A DNA stretch of 64,000 bases from Viola odorata (lineage: Eukaryota; Streptophyta; Magnoliopsida; Malpighiales; Violaceae): the NCBI GenBank assembly GCA_963691705.1, contig OY829542.1, forward strand, positions 46,913,002-46,977,001, given 5' to 3'. Positions 1 to 11,065 of the stretch are shown here, in pieces; the stretch's first letter is position 1, and each line of letters opens with the position of its first letter. The notes under the pieces were generated by a model. It had not been told where the DNA came from. It worked only from the letters and a program-made list of their open reading frames with translations, and made no database searches. The translations under genes and the position numbers were made by a program.

Positions 1-3000
1 ACTCTGATTCTGTAGAAGATTTAGAGACCCGATCTTGTTTCTTGCTCTTCCAGGAGATCAGAGAATCACCAAGAAACATACACCAGCCAGTAACAGAGCG
101 ACGAGTGTCAGTACAACCCGCCCAATCAGCATCAGCATAGCCCACAAGTTGAATGGGAGAACCAGCCGGAAAGAATAAGCCACGATGAGAAGAGCCCAAG
201 ATGTAGCGAAGTATACGGCGAACAGCCACCAAATGAAGATGACGAGGAGATTGCATAAACTGGCTGACTTTCTGGACAGCAAAGGAGATATCAGGCCGAG
301 TGATAGTAAGATAATTTAAACTGCCAACAAGTTGACGAAAAACACTAGGATCAGGTAAAAGGTCGTCATCTGCACGACTATATTTGACATTGACCTCTAA
401 AGGCGTATCCACTGGAGAAGCATCTTGAAGGCCAGCCAAGGAAATCAAATCCTGAGCATATTTATGTTGATGTAAAAACACACCAGAAGGAGCAGCACCC
501 ACTTCCAAGCCCAAAAAATAATTAAGCGAACCAAGATCCTTCATATGAAAAGAATCATGAAGATGTTGTTGAAGGCGACTGATGTGGGAAGGATCTGATC
601 CCGTAATAACAATGTCATCAACATAAACAAGAAGGACAACCAAACCAAGAGAGGTCTTGCAAAGGAATAAGGAAGAATCATATTGACTTTGCACAAAGGA
701 GAAGTGAAGAAGAGCAGACTTGAACTTGTCAAACCATGCACGAGGAGCTTGTTTTAACCCGTAGAGAGACTTGTTCAACTTACACACAACGGATAGAATA
801 GAGTTGGACAAACCAAGCGGAGGTGTCATGTAGAGATCTTCTTTGAGATCACCATGTAAAAATGCATTCTTGACGTACATTTGATAAAGAGGCCAACCTT
901 GAGAAGCAGCAATGGAAATAATGGTGCGAACAGTAGTCATCTTGGCTACTGGAGCAAAAGTTTCTTCATAATTCACCCCATACTCTTGCTTGTTACCAAG
1001 AGCAACCAATCTCGCCTTATAACGATCCAGAGTGCCATTAGAATGCGTTTTGATGGAGTACACCCATTTGCAGCCAATGGGTCGAACATGGGAAGGACAA
1101 GTAACAAGATCCCATGTGCTATTTTCCTGAAGAGCCTGAAGTTCCTCCTACATTGCTTGCTGCCAACACTCATGCTTGCAAGCCTGTGAGTAACTAGATG
1201 GTATAGGAATGGTATCTAGAGTAGCAGAAAAACCGTACCTATCAGGCGGATGAGAGACCCTGAGAGATCGCCAAGGAGCAGGCTGAGGAAGTGCAAGGGC
1301 AGCTGCAGGTTCAGGCGGCGGAGGAACGTCGGGAAGGGGCAGTTGTGGACGTCGTCTTGCATACACAATTCCTGGTTTAAAACGCTCAAAAGAAGGTGAT
1401 AAATCCTCAAAGAGAGGAAGGCAAGGAGTAGCAGATGAGGACTCAACATGAGTAGGGAAGAAATATTGGTTCTCAAAGAAGACAACATTGCGGGAAGTAC
1501 GAAGTTTATTACCAATAGGATCATAACAGACATAACCTTTGTGAGACATACTATAGCCCAAAAACACAGATTGAGAAGAAAGTTTATGGCGATCAGTAGG
1601 AGGCAAATGGACAAAACAAACGCAACCAAAAGTATGCAAGTCACCATAGTCAGGATTCTTATGATACAAACGAGAATATGGAGAATCAAGATTGAGCACC
1701 TGAGATGGAAGTCGATTAATTAAATAAACAGCAGTAGACAAAGCTTCAACCCAAAATCTAGAAGGAACAGAAGATTCAATTAATAAACTCCGAGTGATGT
1801 CTAAAAGATGACGGTTCTTACGCTCAGCAACACCGTTTTGTTGTGGTGTGTAAGGGCAGGAGCGTTAAGAAAGAATGCCTTTCTCACGCAGAAAATTCTG
1901 AAATTCATGAGAGATATATTCGCCACCAGAATCAGATCTGAGCACCTTAATACAAGTAGAAAATTGTGTCTCAACATAGGCTAAAAAGGTTTTAAACACA
2001 GAACAGACTTCAGATTTGGAACGAAGAAAATACAGCCATGTGAACCTACTATAATCATCAATGAATGTTACAAAGTATTTGTAGTGAGCATGAGAGGGAA
2101 CTGGGGAAATTCCCCAAACATCGCTATGAATAGTATCAAAGTAATTAGTTGCACGAGCCCCTGAAGAAGGGAAAGGAAGAGTTTTACTCTTTGCCAATTT
2201 ACAGGTAGAACAATCAAACAGAAGACTTGGAGTAGAAAAGTCATTTTTATTCCCAAGTAAACCAGATTTCAACAAATGAGATAGAACCATAGAGTTTGGA
2301 TGACCTAAATGTTTATGCCAAACCTCATTGTTATTGTCAAATTGAGCACAAGCAAAAGAAAGAAAACGAGGAATAGAACAGTGCAGCGGAAATAAACGTC
2401 CAACTTTAGGCCCCTTCGCGATTGTCGTCCCCGACACCTGATCCTGCACAACACAACCAGCACGAGAAAAGTGCACATCACAACTGTCATCTACCAATTG
2501 ACCAACTGAAATTAGGCTAGTAGAAAGTTCTGGTGCTACCAAAACATTTTTGAAGAATGGAGTGATATCTCCAACCTTAGTAATCGGAATATTATTGCCA
2601 TTAGCAACTTGAATTTGTCCAGAGTCAGAGTATTTGTGGACATTTTGAAGCTTAGAAGAAGAGTTTGTCATATGATTTGAAGCAGCAGAATCAACAAGCC
2701 AAAGAGTATCAGTGTTACCTTGGAGCTTTAAAGCTAAAAAGGCTGAAATGATCATTTGTTGCACCATTTCAGGGGTGAGAACAGGTGTAGCAGCAGACAT
2801 AGGCAGGTGTTCTGAAGCTGTTGCTGTTGCAGGGCTGCCAACTACAGCTTGATATGCATGCATCTTTCGTGGTGGACGAGTGGGACACTCCTTAATGATA
2901 TGATGTGCCCTTGCTGTTTGCAATAATTGCAGAACTTGTTTCTACATTGGGAGGCAATATGGCCATATTCTTTGCAGCTATAACATTGAACCTTGCCCAT

Positions 3001-3667
3001 ATCTCGTCCTTTTCCCGTTCCTTGAGCTGCAAATGCGACAACAACACTTTGCTCTTGCTTGAGTCCGTCTTGAGTGTAGAGACGCTGCTCTTCACGGAGT
3101 AATTCTCCAAGGCAAACATCCAAAGATGGTGAAGGGTCACGATTCATCAGATTTGATCGAACCGTCTCAAACTCAGGTCGAGCTTTCATCAAAAATTGAT
3201 CCCGCTTGCTCTGCTCATGAACTTGGTGAACAATAGACAAAGATTCAACAAGTATCTTAGCATAGATAATGTCAGTATATTCTGACCACAGATTCAGAAA
3301 ACCAGAATAATACTCCTGGATGGAGAGATGGCCTTGAGAGTAACGAGCGATATCAGATTCCAGCTGGAACCGTCGTGCGGTATTGTCTTGGTGATACACC
3401 TTCTTTAGGTAATCCCACATAGTCTGAGCCGTCTTATACGGTTTCAGACTAAGAACGATAAGCGGGTCAACATACCCCACTATCCAAGCCATAACCCGAT
3501 TGTTTTTGACTTGCCATGCCGGCAGTTTGGTTGGGTCTGTGGGAGCTGGGTCACTCCCATCCACAAAGACCCCACATATCTTTCCCTTTGACGAAGATTT
3601 GGAACTGAAATTCCCACGCAGAGTAGTTCTTCCCAGTAAATCGAACATTGAAAGAATCAGATGTCAT
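1..3667 (-). pseudogene. copia gag-pol polyprotein, degraded
   Basis: The ATG is at 3667-3665. The gag part holds two CX2CX4HX4C zinc knuckles (CYSCKEYGHIASQC near 3000; CNYCKQQGH... near 2930). The protease has DSAASNH near 2680. The integrase has HLGHPN near 2300 and the three acidic residues in SDVW, RSDSGGEY and VAERKN. The reverse transcriptase has YVDDIVIT near 620, and the RNase H has YADADWAG near 150. Four lesions are visible: a one-base frameshift near 3565, about five inserted bases inside the second zinc knuckle near 2900, a TAA at 1865-1867 and a TAG at 1148-1150. Both stops are one C-to-T step from glutamine codons. It is probably inactive, though the RT and RNase H frames from 1147 to the window edge look open. 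Confidence 0.93.
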
Positions 3668-3822
3668 CTTCAGGAGTACCACAAAGAAACCAAGATTGAC
3701 GACCAAGAACACAAGATGTCTAGAACACGAGATATCAGAAAAGAGCCCTATGAAAGCAAGGCTACTAACCAAGATCAAGAATATCAAAGACTAAAATTTT
3801 CAGAGATATAGCTCCGCTACCA

Positions 3823-4028
3823 TGTCAAGTTTACTGGATGCGTTTCTCATATGAGGTAGGCCTTTCATATATAGAAGCAGTAAGTTGTACATGCCTAATA
3901 ATCAGCCTAATAATTAGCCTATTAGTTAGCTATTCACATCCCTAAATATCAGGCTAAATATATTCTATAGTTATTAGAAGATACACTTAGATTTACAGAT
4001 TAGGAGATATTTACAGCTCACACTAACA
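3823..4028 (-). repeat. 5' LTR of the copia element, with adjacent PBS
   Basis: This 206-bp segment begins TGTTAG and ends CTTGACA on the minus strand. It is directly followed by a 12-base primer binding site (complement at 3811-3822) of the initiator tRNA-Met type (TGGTAGCGGAGC; canonical TGGTATCAGAGC). The LTR is short for a copia element. The second LTR is outside the window, so the boundaries rest on the TG/CA ends and the PBS. Confidence 0.85.
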
Positions 4029-4073
4029 GGAAATGACACGGATTTTCCACATGCTTATTTCTTCGTGAGGTAC

Positions 4074-4235
4074 ATGTGTAATAGAAGCAACTGCTGGGGT
4101 ACACTGGCTCCGCTGCCTCCAACTAATGGAAATGCATCTAGCAGTCTTTTGGAGTGCAATGTGTGCGGTAGCATCAAGAATGATGAAGTGGTTGCTGCCG
4201 GTGAAGGGTCAGGTGGGCTTTTGATGAACCATTGA
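4074..4235 (+). other. possible exon remnant, cysteine-pair protein fragment
   Basis: Immediately outside the copia LTR the plus strand reads a short open segment with two cysteine pairs (CNRSNCWG ... LECNVCG) and ends at TGA 4233-4235. The spacing looks like a small zinc-binding fold and the low-complexity character is protein-like, but I cannot assign a family with confidence; a C-terminal cysteine cluster of a SET/SMYD-type protein is one guess. The rest of the gene, if there is one, would lie left of the copia insertion. It may equally be a chance ORF. Confidence 0.25.
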
Positions 4236-5399
4236 CCTGTCTTCCCTTTGATTCTCCTTGCCGGTAAGTAGTTTAGCTCCACTGCTGCTTTATCACAGCC
4301 TATCTTGATTGTTGCTGATGGAGTCATGAACTATCTTGACATTTTCATATTTTGGTGTTACATGCTTATCTTTAATTGCTTTAGGTGTTAAGAGCTAAAA
4401 CAGAGTTATAATATGTGCAGGGATAGTGTATATAAGTTAATATGCAATTAAGAAGACTATAGACAAGATTCCTGCTTCGTCATATCGGGATCTTGTTTAG
4501 GATGTAAATTCTATGAATAGGTTTATCTTTATAGTGGTCCTTTCTTTCTGTTTAGGTAGACTGATTGCCTCCTTTCAAGTTTCGTTATTCGGTTTCCAAG
4601 TTCAGATGACGTCTACAAATATATCTCAAGTCCTTCGATGCTGCTGCCGTGATCTTAATGTTCCTATCTGTACACATGACATTTCAAGTCCTTACATTTT
4701 ACCGTCTGTTTTGATTTTAATATAATACGGCAAGGAAGAATAATACTAGTATTTGTGTCATTTGGGTGCTTATAATGCAACAATTCTAGTATTTTTTAAT
4801 TCCATGTTGCATCTGACTTTATCATTATTTGATAAAGTGTCTGGCTTATATAGTCCATGCTCTATGCTTTATCAGTGGAATTGATCGCTTGTATTTTGTG
4901 GCATTTTTGTGGTGTGCTATAGGTTCTTGAAGTTTTGCATAGAATCTAGTTGTTTTCTGCTTAATGAATGAATACATTTTGGTTTCAGGTGAAAAGTGGC
5001 CTTCATCGTGACATTGCAGGTTGTTTAATTTGCGCTTCTAGGACAGGTTTGGTGAAAATCTTTGGTTTTTCTCCGTAAGAGTAGAGCAATACCTTCTTTT
5101 CATTAGTTTGTTTTTTTAGTTCTAAGCAATTCTCTTGGCCTTTTCCCTCTACTTCATCCCATTAGGGGATGAAAAATGAAAAAAATAAGCCAGACTACCT
5201 CCTGCTCTTAGCTTGATTCGTCAAGCAACGAAAGGCAGCAACTACACCGGGATTTGAATAGGTTGATCCGAGTAGCTTGCTTCCTCATAATGTGGTTTAT
5301 GTTAATGGTGAAGATTCTGATGAGCTGCTACGACCTTCCTCCGGGCGCTTGATGTGCAGACCTGGGAATTTTGAGCTCTTTTGTATATGGATGAATAAA
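4236..5399. other. intergenic, no gene seen
   Basis: AT-rich sequence with many stops in all frames. The segment around 5260-5390 is less AT-rich and could be an old 3' UTR or exon relic, but no family is recognisable. Confidence 0.5.

Positions 5400-5430
<31 letters not shown>
5400..5430 (+). repeat. (GGTGAG)n minisatellite
   Basis: About five tandem GGTGAG hexamers. They differ from the plant telomere unit TTTAGGG, so this is a simple repeat rather than an interstitial telomere. Confidence 0.8.
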
Positions 5431-5599
5431 CCTGTTGGTTTTTTGCCTACATGCTCATCATAAAGTTTGTTGTTGGGCTGGGCCTTTTGGGCTTGGTTAG
5501 ATAGGCCCACTTGTACTAGGGCTTTAAGCCCTTTTGTAATATGCTTTGGGTCTTTGGGACTTTTCAAAATTAATAGGGCCTATGGTGGGATTTGGATTT

Positions 5600-7726
5600 G
5601 GTCCATCAAGATGGGTAATTCATGGTTTTTTTGTGCTCCTTGTAAGTTTGTAACAATTATGTATTTCACTATTTTTCATTTATTATTTAACATTTCAATC
5701 ATTACTAGTATTGTTCTACTTTCTTTTAAGAAATTGCTAAAATATTCAACAATTATCTTTAAATACCAATAAATAAAAGTTTGTTTTTGCTTTCCACATT
5801 GATAGAAATATAAATAGAAGATTCAAATTCGAGGTCTTGCCCAAGGAAATAAGATATTATCAGATTTGTCAGAATATGTTTAAACAAAACTTTAAAACTG
5901 GTTGAAAAAACATGTAGAAAGATTTGGATTATTGGAATGTAGGGTTGAAAAACCATGCAGAAAGAAATTAAGTCAACAGTGGAAATTGCGCCAAATGGAT
6001 GAAAATGTCTCCGTAGAGGTGGAGGAACAGGAATAACATCTTTGCATGTGTGGAAGAGATTGGGCCGAACGTGGACCCATGAAAAGTCTCTGTTGCCGTT
6101 TTTCTTGATTTTGTTCTGCCATATAGTATAGTAGTAGTAGTAGTAGTTGTTTGATGCCATAGAATATGCTTCTTCTTATATTTTCTTTTTTCTTTCAGGA
6201 TTAGGGTAGGTGGTTGATTAAACGCTCATTTGATATAAAATTATTATTTATTTTGTTATTTTTAGATAAAAAGGAAGAAAATTTACCAAATATCAGCATT
6301 ATCATTATGAAGAACCAAATAAAAGAAACTATCGAGTAGATTTTTAATTTTTTCTCCATCAATTAATGTAATTTTTATTGCCGGTGTAGTGTTTGTGAGC
6401 TGGACACTAGGTGTGTATTTTTTGTCTTCAAGAAGCTCGAAAGAGAGGGTGGTATTAGATATATTTGCAAGTGGATAATTAATGTAAGCGTTGTTCATGC
6501 TTTAACTCATGGGCACTCTTTTCTCCATTGCTAATATGAATCTTTTATGTAGGCGGAAGATGATATAAAAGTTTAGATTAAACATATATCTATCGTGAAG
6601 CTAACAAAATTATGAATAGTATGATAATTTTGGATTTTCTGTTTGTAGTTATAAAAAAGGTTATGTTGTTTTTCGTTTTTATTTATTTTTTATCCGAGTA
6701 TGACATTTTTGCCCTTTAACTTTAAGCAAAAAAAAGAAGAAAATTCAAATTCAAACATTATTAATGTATTTAGAGAAGATGACTTTTTTAACATGATTTG
6801 TTTGAATCGAAAATAACAACAAATAAATTCTCTTATCATTTTAAAACATTTGGATTTATTTTATTTTATTTTATTCCAACTAAGCTATCCATTGTATTTT
6901 ACTAGTATTTAATGATTGATATTAGTTACTTGTGAAAACTAGAAAAACATTTGAGTGGCCAAATTCAAATCCAAACATGAAATTTGGTTGATTGATGACG
7001 TGTCAAGAAATTAAACAAAAAACTATATAGTAAACGGACTTATCATGATTTTGTGTATATATATAAATTATTAGACCGATTTGTCAATAAATTTTGAATA
7101 TTATCTTTATAGTATTAAAATTCTAAGATTAGATCATAGTGTCACGCCGGCGAATATTCAATGTCATAAGACATTTATAGAGAAGCTTTGGGATATTTAT
7201 AAGCAGTCAATATTTTTGCCCTAACTTTTATTCTTATTTCTGCTAATCTTACATTTGGGAGCAGGTAAAGATTTCATCACTTTTGTGTCAAAACATTCCT
7301 TTTCAACAACCCATTACCTTGTAATAATGTTACTTAGGGATTGAATAATTGGAAGCTAGAGGTAATTATCATATAGTAGTATTTTTTTTAATATTCGAAC
7401 TATTACATTGGGTTCCGACTACTTCAGATTTCGAGCCGAACAGAAATTTGAAAGGTGACAAAACTTTCAATCACAAGTTCTGATAGAGCTAAAAATCGAG
7501 ACTTTTGGTTAAACTAAAACAACATTTGATATGTTGTAGAAACCTTCAAAAATAAATATAACTTAACATTAGTTACAAAGGATTGCGGATAATGATAAGA
7601 TCCACAGAGAATGAGTAACCTTCAAAACTAAAACAACATTTGATAGGTTGTTTAAAACTATGAATTAAAAATTGCAAAAGAAATAAAATCAAAAAGAACT
7701 CGATTTAACGATCAAGTGTGTAAAAG
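5600..7726. other. AT-rich intergenic DNA
   Basis: No supported gene. A short (TAG)n run lies at about 6128-6146. Several A/T homopolymers are present. I see no clear transposon ends. Confidence 0.5.
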
Positions 7727-8074
7727 ATTTTCGGTAAAAACTCAAGCAAGGGTATGATTCATGGTATTTGATCATTGATGCAAAAGTTTTAGTTTCCAAA
7801 TCACAAAATTGTTATAGATTCCAAGTCTTTTAGGTTTCCTACTTCCCTCCTGCATCAAACTATTTAAAAGAGACACTCGATTAAATAATCCTAACCAATT
7901 TTTTTCGGTAAAAACTCAAGCAAGGGTATGATTCATGGTGTTTGATCATTGATGCAAAAGTTTAAGTTTCCAAATCACAAAATTGTTATAGATTCCAAGT
8001 CTTTTAGGTTTCCTACTTCCCTCCTGCATCAAACTATTTAAAAGAGACACTCGATTAAATAATCCTAACCAATT
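7727..8074. repeat. 174-bp direct tandem duplication
   Basis: Two head-to-tail copies, 7727-7900 and 7901-8074. The period is 174, measured from the shared TCGGTAAAAACTCAAGCAAG start at 7731 and 7905. By eye they differ at two positions (ATTTG/GTTTG and GTTTTAG/GTTTAAG). The duplication is therefore recent. No coding potential is visible. Confidence 0.9.
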
Positions 8075-10440
8075 AACATCTTACTGGTTAAAAAGTTTAC
8101 TAAATTGATTGATTTTAATTAGAAAAAAATAACTCTTAACTAAGACACCTCATCTGCCAAACAAGGCTTAATGAAATCACTCATTATCTCTAGTCTCAAA
8201 GAGTTAATACTAAACTAAGATCGTAGTAGGTGTCTACTTATCTTTTAAGCTTTATTCATCTAAAGCCTTAAAGAATGACAATATCCATTCAAATCTAAAT
8301 CTAAATTTAAATTGACTAGATTTAAACAAGACATAAATAATACTGAGAAACAAATAAATAGTTCATGAATGCAATTTGAAAAGTGGGAAGATCAATTAAA
8401 TCTCACAAACACATAGAATCATACACATTTTAGTTTTTACTAAGAGTAAAGAAACTTAACTAGAACTACAAATATAAATCAAAAGTATGAAAGTAAATTG
8501 CATAAATAAAAACTCCATGTTTTCAAGAAGACAAAATAGAAAGAGAAAAGAAATTTGGAATTTTATTCCTAGGATAGATGATGATCTTTAGATAATGCAA
8601 CGAGAGATTAAATAGTAATTTTTCCTCCTTAATTAATTATATCCAACCAATATTCAAATTTAAAATTTAAAATCTAATTAAAATTGTATCTGATAAAAAA
8701 AAATTACAACTGAAGATAGGATAAGATTCATATTTGAATTTGAACTGTCCAGAAGCGCACAACTGGTCCTCTTATCCATTTTCCTGTCCTGGACCCAAAA
8801 GTTCGGCCCACTATTTTCACAGGTCCAGAATGTCGGTTAAGAAGATATTTTTGGTTTGGATTTTGAGAAATCTTCATCCCATTATGACAGTTTTTTTGCT
8901 TCTTTTCTCTTAAGTTGTCATCAAAAATTGTTTTCTGTAAAAGTAAGAGATATTGACTCAAGCAATTAAACAACAAATATAATCAAAATAAACACTCAAT
9001 CAACATCCTCTTAATTACTCTACACGATTGTGATCGACAGTTATCATACTTTTAACTTATACTTAAACGAGATTATAATTGATATAAAACTAGGTGAAAA
9101 TTTTAAAATAAAAAAAAGATTGATAATTAATACTAATTGTTTAAACCCATCACAAGAGAAAACCAAATCTAAATATCCTTATAGTAATGAATTAATATTC
9201 AAAGGTGATTAGTTTTTTACCGAATTACAACCAATAAAGGTAAGCAAGTTATGATTGCCACATGTACCCGACTCTTGTTAGTTATAATTTTGCTGCAGAG
9301 ATCATTGAAAGGTCACCGCCCCACTAATTTAATAAGTGGAAATGAAAAAAAGAAAAACCAGAATAAAAGTTAGGTCTCCTGTCCTAACTCCTGTGGAATA
9401 GGTAAACAAGAATGTGTTCTATTTATTTTATTTTTTTATTTAAAAAAATGTGTCCTATTTTTATAATAAAAGATTTAAGTAGCTCACTTTTGGCAACTAT
9501 CTAAGTCTCTCAAACTCAAGTATTTTAGATGTGGAGTTTTGAAAACTTCTGGTCAATCAGAAGGCAATAGAAGAAATTGTCAACACTGTTTTCATTTATT
9601 ATCATTGTTATAGTCTCACTAATTCTATTTATATCGAGTTGATTATTAAAAAAATATTCAAATATTCTTACGCTCTCACTTAAAGAGTGAATTTGAATTT
9701 CTTTGTTACATCTTTTTGACGAGTTTTTGTATACTACAATAGTGTATTTAATACTATATTTTATGTGTAGGAATCTTGTCAACTATAAAGTGTCGGTGTT
9801 TTTCATTATTTTAATTAAAATAAATTAGTGTTTTTTTAATGTATTTTTCCCATGAACTATAATTTCGTTGCTAACATGTTCATTGGTCTGTTGCAGGTAT
9901 GGCATGAACGTGCAGCAACACCAATGTACTATTTAATTACCTTTTTTTCTTCTAAAAGAAATATATTAGATATCAACTTTAAATGTAAAAAAATGAAGAA
10001 AAAAATCTACTAAGAAACTTGCACCAAGGATGATTTCTTTGTTTGTTACTCCCAAAGTTAATCTCTTTAGTAAAAGAGACTTTCTTCCTTCAAAATATAT
10101 ATATATTTTTTTCAGTCTATAATTATTAGATATATTCGATATCATTAGAATATTATCCGTTTATAATATTATTATTCGATATGCTAAAAAGATAACTTTA
10201 TATACAAAATACTAATACAGGCGGATAATGTTATAAGTGCACTGAATATGTCTAAATTTTAAATAAAAATTTCAAAAAGAGGATTATGTTTTAAAGCTTT
10301 ATATTTAGTGCTTTTTCATAACTGATTTTATTTTTAATGAACTTAAATTAAAGTAGTACCAGTAATTTAAACCAATATTATAAATTATCATTAATGTTTC
10401 AAGTTAATAGTATTATTATTTAAGCAAAGATTGGAGTCCT
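8075..10440. other. AT-rich intergenic DNA
   Basis: No gene, RNA gene or complete mobile element can be supported. The sequence is dominated by A/T runs and stops in every frame. Confidence 0.5.
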
Positions 10441-11065
10441 GCTCCTCGGAGTCGTAGGCGCATAAAAAAGGTCGAGTGACCCATGTAGGAAAAAAAAAGT
10501 GTTTTTTAATTGGAGCCAAACACGGCATTATCATCTTCCCCTCTTCCTTTCCTTTCCTTTCCTTTCCGTCTTATATCTCTCTGCATCCATCTTATCACCT
10601 TCCTCTGTTCCTCTCATTGCGTTTATGATTCTGTGCTCCACCTTTTCTTTTCTTTTCGTGTATGTAAATCGATTTAGATTTCCACACACATTGCAGTGTT
10701 TAACCACCACAGCCATTGATTGATTGATTTATTTCTTTGCTTAGATTGCAAAGAAAAAAGAAAAGACAAAAAGTGTCCTGAAACGCTTCCTCTCATACCC
10801 AAAAAAGTGTTCTTGATAAGAAAAACAAAGACCCAATCGAAAAAAAGGAAAAAGGAACACACTTTCTCAATCTCTGGTTATCCATGGTTGTTGCATTTGT
10901 GTGATTTTTTTCTTTTTTTATCCTTTGGAGAGAAAAGGGATAGGTACAGATAACCGTTTGGCCTGTAATTAGTGAGTTTTTGAACGATTTGGTTATTGGT
11001 ATTTCAATATAAGAGCAGAGCAGGGGAGGATAGAGGAGAAGGGTGTGGGGATTATTTAGCAAGCA
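10441..11065 (+). promoter_or_regulatory. upstream region and probable 5' UTR of the acetyltransferase-like gene
   Basis: Contains a pyrimidine-rich CCTTT repeat near 10544-10566 and further CT/AG-rich tracts, as is common in plant 5' leaders. No convincing TATA box placement could be fixed, so the transcription start is unknown. Confidence 0.35.

Larger units (their letters stand above)
1..4028 (-). mobile_element. Ty1/copia LTR retrotransposon, partial (3' end outside window)
   Basis: Reading on the minus strand from 4028 leftwards I see a short 5' LTR, a primer binding site, gag with two zinc knuckles, protease, integrase, reverse transcriptase and RNase H. The order PR-IN-RT-RNH defines Ty1/copia. 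The 3' LTR is not in the window, so the element is cut by the window edge and its target-site duplication cannot be tested. The LTR starts TG and ends CA with a TGT/ACA inverted end. Confidence 0.96.

Noticed and set aside
5328..5567. ORF over the GGTGAG repeats and telomere-like character
   Set aside because: The frame is a by-product of a hexamer repeat, and the unit is not the plant telomere TTTAGGG.
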